Positions 7,961-15,078 of a stretch of 64,000 nucleotides of DNA are shown here, piece after piece. Every line of letters starts with the position of its first letter. Positions within the stretch are counted from its first letter, which is position 1. Position numbers and translations under genes: made by a program. The notes beneath the pieces were generated by a model. That model was not told the DNA's origin. It saw only the letters and a list, made by a program, of their open reading frames with translations, and did no database searches. The DNA is taken from NCBI GenBank assembly GCA_040772685.1, contig JAXGXQ010000006.1:1-64000 (forward strand). The letters run 5' to 3'. The stretch is from JAXGXQ01 sp040772685. Lineage in GTDB: Bacteria > Bacillota > Clostridia > Saccharofermentanales > UBA5734.

Positions 7961-8035
7961 AAATCGTTAAAAAATGCACCGCTCCAAAATAGTGGGGTGC
8001 AAGTCTTAACGATTTGCTTTGGGGCGGTGCATTTT
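7961..8035. other. Interlocked inverted repeats (pseudoknot-like order)
   Basis: Two inverted repeats interleave rather than nest. AAATCGTTAA (7961-7970) pairs with TTAACGATTT (8006-8015), and AAAATGCACCGCTCC (7971-7985) pairs with GGGGCGGTGCATTTT (8021-8035) with one G-U. A third, competing pairing is TGCACC (7975-7980) with GGTGCA (7996-8001). The order 1-2-1'-2' gives either a pseudoknot or mutually exclusive hairpins. No coding capacity is evident. It may be a decayed small mobile element or an RNA element. Confidence 0.4.
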
Positions 8036-8066
8036 ATCAATAGATAGTACCTTTGCCAAAAGAGAT

Positions 8067-8104
8067 GCCACCTTTTGACAGAATGATTTCTAACAGAAGG
8101 TGGT
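8067..8104. terminator. Hairpin, possible terminator
   Basis: GCCACCTTTTG (8067-8077) pairs with CAGAAGGTGGT (8094-8104) through 11 positions with G-U allowed, followed by ATTATTTTG. It could end transcription coming from the AraC gene. Confidence 0.35.
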
Positions 8105-8105
8105 A

Positions 8106-8308
8106 TTATTTTGCTTCATAAGGCGTGATCATTCTTCCCGCGTTCGTTTCATAAATTAAAGTCTTTTCGGTTCCGTCGGGCTTTATTTTGTAGATTCCAC
8201 TTTTTTCACCGTAGTTGCTTTGTGCAATGAAAGGCCAGTTTCATTGGCTGTTTGTGAGAATCACGACGGCATCGCCTGTATCCGGCACAGCCTGGAAATG
8301 CGTCATTA
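8106..8308 (-). pseudogene. Relic of a second serine hydrolase gene joined to a foreign tail
   Basis: Read on the minus strand, 8308 to 8223 encodes IMTHFQAVPDTGDAVVILTNSQ, a stop, then NWPFIA. This matches the intact hydrolase at about 5483-5568 (IMTHFQVVPETGDAIVILTNSQRSWPFIA in two parts); the stop arises where the intact gene has CGA, now TGA (8241-8243). After residue Ala the match ends abruptly and the frame continues with SNYGEKSGIYKIKPDGTEKT and on to a TAA at 8106-8108, a sequence like the bead-on-string repeats of DUF5050-type proteins. So two unrelated gene ends are joined, and the whole is non-functional. Confidence 0.7.
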
Positions 8309-8309
8309 T

Positions 8310-8364
8310 ATATGGATGACTGGCTGCCTGTCGAAGATATTAAAAGCATAAAAAAGTGACCTCG
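8310..8364 (+). pseudogene. Relic of the 3' end of a second ASCH-like gene
   Basis: MDDWLPVEDIKSIKK and a TGA (8357-8359) match the end of the intact gene at 6943-6987 (MDDWLPAEDIEHIKK), and the identity continues past the stop (GTGACCTC). It begins within two bases of the oppositely oriented hydrolase relic, so the junction between both is at an ATATAT stretch near 8308-8312. Downstream, AAAAGTAGCGCAAATCA (8383 on) resembles the end of the AraC gene (AAAAGTAGGGCGAATCA at 7914), suggesting a collapsed copy of the same ASCH-AraC cassette. Confidence 0.7.
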
Positions 8365-8451
8365 CTTGGTTGCTTGTGAATCAAAAGTAGCGCAAATCAT
8401 TGCTGTAAAGGTTAGAATAATAACCATATAGAGAATCGGAGCGGATTGCAG

Positions 8452-8850
8452 ATGAATAATAAACTAAAAATCTCCATTTTTATTATTGCTGTTGTATTCG
8501 TCTCTGGAATTACAGGATTTTATATCGGCCAAAACTCAATGCATGAAGAATTTAAACTTGGTCGACGAGGGTATGAGAATTTTTATGCAATCGTTGATGA
8601 GATAGGAGACCAGGAAATAGTTGTGAGAGGAATCCCTGAGAACTCGATCAATTATAGAGGCAGGTTTGTTCTCAATATTTCGAATAACACACTGCTTCTG
8701 AATGCCTCTGACAATACTCAAATAGAATTTACAGATCTTGTTATTGGCAGTGAAGTTTATATTCGTTTTCACGGTGCAATCTGGGAAAGCCATCCTGGGA
8801 AAATACCAGAAGTGGACATCATCTACTTGATTCAAAACGAAACGTCATAA
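8452..8850 (+). CDS. Membrane-anchored DUF3221-like protein
   Basis: 132 residues from ATG 8452 (GGAG at 8438-8441); a TTG two codons upstream is the alternative. One N-terminal helix (ISIFIIAVVFVSGITGFYIG) anchors an extracytoplasmic beta-rich domain. The domain pattern, ending VYIRFHGAIWESHPGKIPEVDIIYLI, resembles DUF3221, a small OB-like domain of Bacillus-type lipoproteins, although no lipobox Cys is present. It stands alone, 140 bases before the heliorhodopsin gene and in the same direction. Function unknown. Confidence 0.7.
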   Translation: MNNKLKISIFIIAVVFVSGITGFYIGQNSMHEEFKLGRRGYENFYAIVDEIGDQEIVVRGIPENSINYRGRFVLNISNNTLLLNASDNTQIEFTDLVIGSEVYIRFHGAIWESHPGKIPEVDIIYLIQNETS

Positions 8851-8990
8851 GCGCAATGAACCACGCGTCATGTAAATCACTATTTGAACAACCCTAAACC
8901 GATACAAAAATCCGTTCCCTCTGAGATAATGAAAAAGAATGGTTAACTCTGGCAACCGAAGTGAAAATGATGGAGAAGGAGATGACTCAA

Positions 8991-9782
8991 ATGGGACTTG
9001 ATCAGTTTGCCCGTTTACGAAGATTCAACTTAATTATGGGGGCGCTGCATGGTATTCAGGGAATTGCGATGCTTTTCTTTGCAACCACAGTCATTCAGAA
9101 CATTACCGAGTTTAAGCCGACGATTATTCAGTTTTATCTGACATTTGATCCGCAATCGCAATCCCTGGTATCAGCATCAAGAGAGTTATTTGATTTGCCA
9201 TTTGGCGTTTTAGTGGCGGTGTTTCTTCTACTATCGGCTTTCTTCCATGGATTGATTGCCGTGCCGAAAGGGCTGAACGCGATCTATAACAGGGATCTGG
9301 CCAAGGGAATCAATAAATTTCGCTGGTTCGAATATGCTCTTAGTTCTTCCGTAATGATCGTTCTGATCTCCACCTTATTTGGCATATATGATATAGCAAC
9401 CTTAATGTTGATCTTCATCGTAAATGCTTGCATGAATCTATTTGGTCTTGTCATGGAGGAGTTGAATGAAGGCAGCAACAAAGAAAATGTTCGCTGGGGA
9501 CCGTTTATCTGGGGATCAATCGCGGGGCTTGCTCCCTGGATTGCGATCTTGCTGTATATGTTTGGTACCGGTGAATTCAGTCGAGTTCCCTGGTTTGTCT
9601 GGGCTATCGTCGGAACCTATTTTGTTGCATTCAATACTTTTCCGGTTAACATGATTCTGCAGTATAAGAAAGTTGGAAAATGGAGTAACTACTTGTATGG
9701 CGAAAGAACGTACATTGTTCTAAGTCTTGTGGCCAAATCGATTTTGGCCTGGCTGGTTCTATTCGGTGCAATGCAACCATGA
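8991..9782 (+). CDS. Heliorhodopsin
   Basis: Seven-helix retinal protein of the heliorhodopsin family, whose members sit in the membrane with inverted topology and act as slow light sensors rather than strong pumps. The hallmark sequences are present: FRWFEYALSSSVMIVLI in helix 3 with the counterion Glu114, and GKWSNYLYGERTYIVLSLV followed by AKSILAW in helix 7 with retinal-binding Lys249. His residues in helices 1 and 2 (LH-GIQ, FFHG), which lie in the family's retinal-side polar cluster, are kept. 263 residues fits. Start ATG 8991 has AAGGAG about nine bases upstream; in-frame GTG 8961 and ATGs 8967-8982 are alternatives. TspO follows 49 bases later. No retinal synthesis gene is in the window. 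Confidence 0.95.
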   Translation: MGLDQFARLRRFNLIMGALHGIQGIAMLFFATTVIQNITEFKPTIIQFYLTFDPQSQSLVSASRELFDLPFGVLVAVFLLLSAFFHGLIAVPKGLNAIYNRDLAKGINKFRWFEYALSSSVMIVLISTLFGIYDIATLMLIFIVNACMNLFGLVMEELNEGSNKENVRWGPFIWGSIAGLAPWIAILLYMFGTGEFSRVPWFVWAIVGTYFVAFNTFPVNMILQYKKVGKWSNYLYGERTYIVLSLVAKSILAWLVLFGAMQP

Positions 9783-9831
9783 TTGTTCTCCAGAGAGAAA
9801 AAGCTTGTAAATATGGCAGGAGGATGCTGCG

Positions 9832-10221
9832 ATGAATCAATGGTATAAACAATTAGTGAAACCTTCCTGGGCTCCTCCTGCACGCATTTTTGGTCCGGTA
9901 TGGACGGTTCTTTATATTGGCATTGTGATCACGTATGGTACGGTAGCCTACATGTTTGCTAATTCGCAAATATCCTGGCTCGTGCTCTTGCCATTCGTTC
10001 TGAACATTTTGTTCAACATTGCTTTTACCCCTTTACAGTTTAAGCTAAGAAATAATAATCTCGCGCTTTTGGATATATTTCTGATCCTGCTCACATTGAT
10101 TTGGGCTTTGTTAAAAATATACCCGTTTGCACCTTGGATAACATGGGTAAACATTCCTTATCTGCTGTGGGTCTCATTTGCCACAGTGCTGCAATCAAGT
10201 ATTACCTGGCTGAATAGATAA
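9832..10221 (+). CDS. tspO: TspO/MBR family protein
   Basis: Five-helix membrane protein that binds tetrapyrroles and other lipophilic ligands; bacterial TspO proteins act in porphyrin- and light-linked stress signalling and can break down protoporphyrin in light. Family signatures are clear: KPSWAPPARIFGPVWTVLY at the start (helix 1 and the ligand-gating loop), the Asn/Trp-rich helix 2, and the final WVSFATVLQSSITWLN. The usual Asn of the ATxLN motif is Gln here. 129 residues is slightly short of the usual ~155. AGGAGG precedes the ATG. With 49 bases between them it is likely cotranscribed with the heliorhodopsin gene, which makes a common light-related function plausible. Confidence 0.92.
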   Translation: MNQWYKQLVKPSWAPPARIFGPVWTVLYIGIVITYGTVAYMFANSQISWLVLLPFVLNILFNIAFTPLQFKLRNNNLALLDIFLILLTLIWALLKIYPFAPWITWVNIPYLLWVSFATVLQSSITWLNR

Positions 10222-10368
10222 CGTATCTGGAAATAGCCTTGAAGAATAGAAGCATTGTCCTTTAACACAGATTATGTTAATGAAATCTTTATTGCCTTTT
10301 GTGGAGCCTCGTGTTTTTATTGAAACAGAATCCGCGATATTGCCAGCAACATTTGCGAGGAGAATCCT

Positions 10369-11583
10369 ATGGGCAGAAATTGGCAGGGACTTGATTTTTT
10401 ACGTGGACTGGGCATCTTTGGTCTGTTGATTATGCATTCGGCCTTTTACTATTTTGGAGGGCTTTGGGAGCTGGATCTGGACAACCCGCCTCTGATCATC
10501 ACCCTTATCGGTTTCCTGTTAATGTTCGCCGGCTTATTTGCGATTATCAGCGGCGCAGTTCATGGTATCAGTATGAACCGGCTGCGCCTGCGTGATGGCT
10601 GGCATCCTGGCAATATTCTCAAGAAAAAGCTGGTTACCGCGGCTTTTATCCTGATCGTGGCCTGGACCTATTTTTTGCTCACCGGTCCCGGGCTATCCGA
10701 TTTTTCCACACAAAACATGAATAACAGCATCCTGGTTGAATGGATCAGATATGGCCGCTGGACAGGCATCAGTCTGGAGAGGCTGTTTTATGTCGACAGT
10801 CTGGTGATGATCGGCAGCAACATCCTGTTTGTATCACTGATCTGGATCCTGTTGCAGAAGATTGGCAAACTGCGCCCAAAAACCTTGCTCGCTCTGGCTG
10901 GGATTGTTATGGCTATTTCTCTTTTCCGTCTGCCGCTTTATCCAATTTATCTGGCGCAATTTGAGCAGGAAAATTGGCTGCAGGTTATTGCCTTGTTCTG
11001 GCTGGTCAATAAAAACAACCCGGTTTTGCCATTTCTGGCTTTTGGCTTGCTAGGCGCCTGGCTTGGTTTGCGCCTGGAGGAAGGCCGGTCGCGCCGCCCC
11101 GCGCTGTGGTTAGGGCTGTCACTTCTGATTCTAGGTGTGGCTTTGTACATTCTTTTGCCGGATACCATGCTGCAGCGGATGATCGATTTAAAATGGTACA
11201 GCATCATGGTGATTCAGCTGGGTTTATTTCTACTCATGGTTCTGGCAGCATTAGCTGTGTTTGACCGGGATCGCCCGCCCCCCTGGACTAATAGTCCTGT
11301 TATCAGATTCATTCAGAGGTTTGGCTATGCGGGCTTAACAGCTTTTTTCTGGGAAAGTATTCTGGCTGCTATAGTCTGGCGTATTTTGACTGCCGTTTTT
11401 CCTGATCTCGTACTCAATATAGGCGGTGCTCTGCTTTATGGCACCGGTTTGGCACTGGTATGGGGCTTCATCCTGCTGCTCTGGGAGAAATTCCATTATG
11501 TTGGGTCAATTGAATTTTTCTACGGCTTAATTGTCGGCAAATTCGGCAAAACCAGCAGTAAAGCGGCTAAGCTGCGCGAATAG
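10369..11583 (+). CDS. Polytopic membrane protein, acyltransferase-like (DUF1624/HGSNAT type)
   Basis: 404 residues with ten or more hydrophobic segments. The opening WQGLDFLRGLGIFGLLIMHSAFYYF carries the R-G-x-x-I-x-x-M-I/M-x-x-H pattern of membrane acyltransferases of the DUF1624/heparan-glucosaminide acetyltransferase group, where the His in helix 1 is thought to accept the acyl group. A basic loop (MNRLRLRDGWHPGNILKKK) follows helix 3. GAGGAG lies upstream of the ATG. The PaaK-like ligase gene begins eight bases after the stop, suggesting that the ligase activates an acid that this protein or a partner transfers; this is inference. It is separated from tspO by 147 bases with no clear signal. 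Confidence 0.75.
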   Translation: MGRNWQGLDFLRGLGIFGLLIMHSAFYYFGGLWELDLDNPPLIITLIGFLLMFAGLFAIISGAVHGISMNRLRLRDGWHPGNILKKKLVTAAFILIVAWTYFLLTGPGLSDFSTQNMNNSILVEWIRYGRWTGISLERLFYVDSLVMIGSNILFVSLIWILLQKIGKLRPKTLLALAGIVMAISLFRLPLYPIYLAQFEQENWLQVIALFWLVNKNNPVLPFLAFGLLGAWLGLRLEEGRSRRPALWLGLSLLILGVALYILLPDTMLQRMIDLKWYSIMVIQLGLFLLMVLAALAVFDRDRPPPWTNSPVIRFIQRFGYAGLTAFFWESILAAIVWRILTAVFPDLVLNIGGALLYGTGLALVWGFILLLWEKFHYVGSIEFFYGLIVGKFGKTSSKAAKLRE

Positions 11584-11591
11584 GGGGCAGC

Positions 11592-12953
11592 ATGAGCCTG
11601 ATACAGAATCTGGTTGACTATGTTCGCCTGAACCATCACCTTTACCACGACTCGCCGGCGAAGATCGCCCGGAGACAACAGAACAGCGTCATGGCGCTAT
11701 TGGCCAAAGGACGGACAGCCAGCCCGTTTTATCGTAATCTCTACGCGGAATATCAGGTAGATAATTTACAGGAATTCGCCCGTTTGCCAACCATCAATAA
11801 AACGATGATGATGGCCAATTTTGATGATCTGAATACAGTTGGCCTGCATTTGAACGATGTCATGCAGTTTGCTCTGGAAAAAGAAATGCGGCGCGATTAT
11901 CTGGGCTATTACCGCGATCGCTACGTTGTTGGGCTGTCAAGTGGCACCAGCGGCAACAAAGGCATCTATTTAACAGACCGAGCATTAACCAAACGGCTGC
12001 CTGGCGTCTTTCTAGCCCGCGGCGGTATTCGTCTGTCCGACTTGCCGCTGCGCATCCTTTTCATCCTGCGAGTATTCAGTCAGGGTTTTGCCGACATTAA
12101 CGCACCTTTGATCAGCCTCAATTACCTGCCTTCGATGACCGAACCTGAAAAAATAATTGAGGCACTAAATGAGATGCGTGCCAATATCCTGATGGCACCG
12201 CCTTCTTTGCTGCGTCAGCTGCTGCCACTAGCCAAAAAAATCCGGAAGCCACCACGTCGGCTAATCACCTATGCCGAAGTGCTGGAAGCTGAAGAGAAAA
12301 CCCGGTTCACAGCGGCTTTTCAAGCCCCGGTCGTTGAAATCTATCAAGCGAGCGAGGGGCAGATTGGCAGCCCCTGCCGCTGTGGCAACCTGCATATCAA
12401 TGAAGACTTAGTATATGTTGAATTGCTGGACCACAGCGGCCAGCCTGTGACTCAGCCAGGACAACGCGCAACCCGCATGCTGGTAACCAACCTGGTCAAC
12501 ACCGTACAGCCACTCATCCGCTATGAGATGAACGACATAATCGAACTTGGTGACAGTTGCGCCTGCGGCAGCAATTTTCGAGTGATCAGCCGGATTGTCG
12601 GCCGCGACGACGATGTTTTGTACTTAAAGACGAATGAAGGATCTTTGCGGGCGGTTTTCCCCGATCTGGTCAGCCGCTGGATCATCACCACCGATGACAG
12701 AATCCGTGAATTCTCAGTAGAACAGACTGCCGATAATGCCTTGACGATAACATTGGATTTGCTGAACGAGGCCAATCAATCGCGGGGTTACAGCGACACT
12801 GCCAGCATCCTCAGCCAGCTGCGTAAGCGTTTCGCCTCAGAGCTGGCCGAATTTGACATCAAATGCGACTTGACCATCCTGATACAGCCAATCCCTTTGC
12901 CGTCCGACAACCGCAAGATGAAGCGATTTCGGCGCAAAACTAAGCCGATTTAG
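11592..12953 (+). CDS. PaaK/CapK-type adenylate-forming ligase
   Basis: 453-residue member of the phenylacetate-CoA ligase/coenzyme F390 synthetase-like family, which activates a carboxylic acid as its adenylate. The nucleotide loop is VGLSSGTSGNKGIYL (around residue 115), the core motif is YQASEGQIG, and QPLIRYEMNDI and GRDDDVLYL match the hinge and C-terminal motifs. A pair of Cys clusters (CRCG near residue 257, CACG near residue 318) recalls the zinc-knuckle-like cysteines common in this group. The last residues carry several Lys/Arg, with K in NRKMKRFRRK a candidate C-terminal catalytic lysine. Its acid substrate is unknown; it is coupled to the membrane acyltransferase-like gene before it. 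Confidence 0.85.
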   Translation: MSLIQNLVDYVRLNHHLYHDSPAKIARRQQNSVMALLAKGRTASPFYRNLYAEYQVDNLQEFARLPTINKTMMMANFDDLNTVGLHLNDVMQFALEKEMRRDYLGYYRDRYVVGLSSGTSGNKGIYLTDRALTKRLPGVFLARGGIRLSDLPLRILFILRVFSQGFADINAPLISLNYLPSMTEPEKIIEALNEMRANILMAPPSLLRQLLPLAKKIRKPPRRLITYAEVLEAEEKTRFTAAFQAPVVEIYQASEGQIGSPCRCGNLHINEDLVYVELLDHSGQPVTQPGQRATRMLVTNLVNTVQPLIRYEMNDIIELGDSCACGSNFRVISRIVGRDDDVLYLKTNEGSLRAVFPDLVSRWIITTDDRIREFSVEQTADNALTITLDLLNEANQSRGYSDTASILSQLRKRFASELAEFDIKCDLTILIQPIPLPSDNRKMKRFRRKTKPI

Positions 12954-12970
12954 CAGTTTTTTGTGTTCAC

Positions 12971-14119
12971 TCACTTCGTTTCCGTTTTAAGTAACCCTGC
13001 GGTATCTGCAGCTTTCCTGAATGATGAAAGCTGCGTTTCAGTAAACGGCTTTTTCGGAATCGCAAGGACCATATTCGAACCCTGATACAAATAGAAACCC
13101 TGGTCATCTTCAATTACTGCGGATAACGTCGACCAGTTCAGACAAGCGGCGATAAAACCATACGCATATTGAATGCCAGCCTCATTCCAGCGGATTGTAC
13201 GTTTGCCGATGAACCCCTCCGGATACTGTTCAGCTTTCAGTGCTTTTTTTGCAAGTCGCTCAGCCAAAGCATCAGGCGGTAAAATACGGAGAAAAATGAT
13301 TGGGGCTATGATGAGGCTGATAATGTAAGTGAAAGCAATAATTATTGAAGGAAGTGCGACTCGCTTAGTTGCGAAGTCGACAAGCCCAACTACTGAGCCT
13401 GCCGCCACAAAAATCGCGATAGCCAGCCAGCCCAGCATTACAGGATCCTTGAGATTTTTTCGCCGTGTTTGACGATTGTGCAGCAGGCTGGAATGGAGGA
13501 CATCTTCTTCGGAAAAATCAATGTTTACCTGATCAGCCGTTTCCATTCCCTCGAACTCGGTGAAACCTTTTACAGGTGTATCAAGCTTCTGGCCTTCAAA
13601 AGCCTGCGCCCTTTCTTCCAAATATTCTAAAAAGTCCTGCCTGGAGACACCCCAAAGGAACGCCTCGTTCGGGATTACTTCCAGAAGACCGGTAATAGTG
13701 AATAAAAGGATATTCTTTTTAAAATTGCTTAAGCCAGCGATGGCGGGGTACCGGAAACGAAAATTGTGGCCGCCATAGCTTATTTGTAAATAATTGGGCA
13801 AGAGTTCAAGTTCGTGAGTGCCAATCAGTCCCTCTGGAATTTCCTTGCCTTTAAGTTTCTGATTGAACACTAAAGCCGGTAAAATCCGGCTGTCGGTCAC
13901 AACTATAAAAAAGGCGACAGCCAGAAAGGCGATCACGTAGGGAACAGGATGTTCGGTTCCCGTAGTTCTGGTAAGTGCGGCTGCGCTAAGGTAAACGCCG
14001 CTGGCTACGGCAAGCAGACCGGTAAGCCTGATTAAAGTGGCTCCTTGACTGTTCAACACTCGTCTTAACTTGGCACTGTCCAGGTAATCCTGTTTTTTCA
14101 TCCGATAGGTGATTTTCAT
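12971..14119 (-). CDS. Tandem YcxB-like membrane protein
   Basis: 382 residues made of two copies of one unit. Each unit has a two-helix membrane hairpin followed by a soluble beta-rich segment of the YcxB type: PEGLIGTHELELLPNYLQIS up to the first, and PEGFIGKRTIRWNEAGIQYA for the second, with the matching ends LLFTITGLLEVIPNEAF and YLYQGSNMVLAIPKKPF. YcxB proteins of this kind usually carry a single unit, so this is an internal duplication or fusion. The ribosome site AAAGGAG precedes the start. It is convergent with the PaaK-like gene (17 bases between stops). Function unknown. Confidence 0.8.
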   Translation of the reverse strand: MKITYRMKKQDYLDSAKLRRVLNSQGATLIRLTGLLAVASGVYLSAAALTRTTGTEHPVPYVIAFLAVAFFIVVTDSRILPALVFNQKLKGKEIPEGLIGTHELELLPNYLQISYGGHNFRFRYPAIAGLSNFKKNILLFTITGLLEVIPNEAFLWGVSRQDFLEYLEERAQAFEGQKLDTPVKGFTEFEGMETADQVNIDFSEEDVLHSSLLHNRQTRRKNLKDPVMLGWLAIAIFVAAGSVVGLVDFATKRVALPSIIIAFTYIISLIIAPIIFLRILPPDALAERLAKKALKAEQYPEGFIGKRTIRWNEAGIQYAYGFIAACLNWSTLSAVIEDDQGFYLYQGSNMVLAIPKKPFTETQLSSFRKAADTAGLLKTETK

Positions 14120-14406
14120 GTGGTGCTCCTTTAGGTGAAATCCTCTTCTGGAATTTAATGTTCTTTCACCAGCTCCGGGTCAAAGTTTATATTAGTGAGG
14201 CGATCTTTCAACCGCTAAAATCTGACAAATACTGCCGAGCATAGCGATAGCCTTTACTTTAACATACACTTTTGAGGTTTCGCCATTATTATAAAAGCAT
14301 TGCGTCTTGGTTTATGCTATTTTGTTTTTGTGTCATTTTTTTTCTTGCCTTATTTGATGCGGTTATTTGATGCCAGGCTAATAGGAAATCTGCTCAAAAA
14401 GAATTT
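14120..14406. other. Intergenic region upstream of the YcxB gene
   Basis: No coding sequence is seen. On the minus strand TATAAT occurs at 14293-14288, about 170 bases before the YcxB start, but without a convincing -35. T-rich runs at 14326-14348 carry no hairpin. The right end holds the toxin-antitoxin promoter. Confidence 0.3.
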
Positions 14407-14435
14407 TTGACAATAAATACGAAAGCTGATAAAAT
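14407..14435 (+). promoter_or_regulatory. Promoter of the toxin-antitoxin operon
   Basis: Perfect TTGACA (14407-14412), 17-base spacer, TAAAAT (14430-14435). Transcription would begin inside the palindrome that follows. Confidence 0.75.
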
Positions 14436-14438
14436 TGC

Positions 14439-14459
14439 GTGTAATACAACGTATTACAC
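14439..14459. promoter_or_regulatory. Antitoxin operator, perfect inverted repeat
   Basis: GTGTAATAC (14439-14447) and GTATTACAC (14451-14459) are perfect 9-bp arms around AAC. The site overlaps the expected transcription start, the usual place for autorepression by an antitoxin or antitoxin-toxin complex. Confidence 0.75.
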
Positions 14460-14475
14460 ATTAGGGGGTGAAACC

Positions 14476-14694
14476 ATGGGCATTATATCATTAAGATTGA
14501 ACGATCGGGATAATACGCTGATCAGAAAGTATGCAGAGTTAAATGGCATGGAGTTATCCGCTTTTATTCGGCAGACAGTGATCGAGAAAATAGAAGATGA
14601 GTATGATCTGGCTTTATTTAACAAAGTATGGGAGGAAGAGCAGGATCAGAAAAGAATCAGTCATGAGCAGCTCAAAAAAGAGCTTGACTTATGA
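14476..14694 (+). CDS. RelB/DinJ-type antitoxin (ribbon-helix-helix)
   Basis: 72 residues from ATG 14476, which has AGGGGGTG upstream; the frame is open further left across the promoter, which rules out the longer version. The N terminus (IISLRLNDRDNTLIRKYAEL) has the alternating beta strand and helix of ribbon-helix-helix repressors, then SAFIRQTVIEKIEDEYD. The C-terminal half (KVWEEEQDQKRISHEQLKKE) is charged and would wrap around the toxin. Its stop overlaps the toxin start. It is expected to neutralise the toxin and repress the operon through the palindrome at 14439-14459. Confidence 0.87.
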   Translation: MGIISLRLNDRDNTLIRKYAELNGMELSAFIRQTVIEKIEDEYDLALFNKVWEEEQDQKRISHEQLKKELDL

Positions 14695-14957
14695 TGTATT
14701 GCGTTGAATATACGAAAACCTCAGTTAAGCAACTGAAAAAAATGGACAGGAAAATTGCTGCGTTCATTATTTCGTATATCGATGAAAAGCTAGTGAATTG
14801 CGAAGATCCTCGGATAAACGGTAAAGCGTTAAAAGGTAACTATAACGATATATGGCGATATCGAGTTGGCGATTACAGGATACTGGCTAAAATTGATGAT
14901 CATCGAGTCATAATTACTGTTGTCGAAATCGGTCATCGTAAAGATATTTATTACTGA
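14691..14957 (+). CDS. RelE/ParE-superfamily toxin
   Basis: 88 residues with the RelE fold pattern: VEYTKTSVKQLKKMDRKIAAFI, then IDEKL, then GKALKGNYNDIWRYRVGDYRILAKIDD in parts and VIITVVEIGHRKDIY at the end. The basic and aromatic residues used for ribosome-dependent mRNA cleavage in RelE proteins (Arg in WRYRVGDYRIL, Arg/Lys in GHRKDIYY) are present, so the toxin looks intact. Two ATGs (14691, 14694) overlap the antitoxin stop. It is cotranscribed with the antitoxin gene. Confidence 0.9.
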   Translation: MMYCVEYTKTSVKQLKKMDRKIAAFIISYIDEKLVNCEDPRINGKALKGNYNDIWRYRVGDYRILAKIDDHRVIITVVEIGHRKDIYY

Positions 14958-15078
14958 CTGAACTATTTGTAAAAATTTCAATTAATATGTCGTCAAAAAC
15001 AAATACAGACATAATCTTTTTTCTTTAATGAACCTATCTAGAACATTACTGGTATTCTAAGTTATGCGAGTACCAGCG

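Noticed and set aside
8206..8427. 73-codon minus-strand frame
   Set aside because: It crosses the junction of two relics; the better reading is in another frame with homology.
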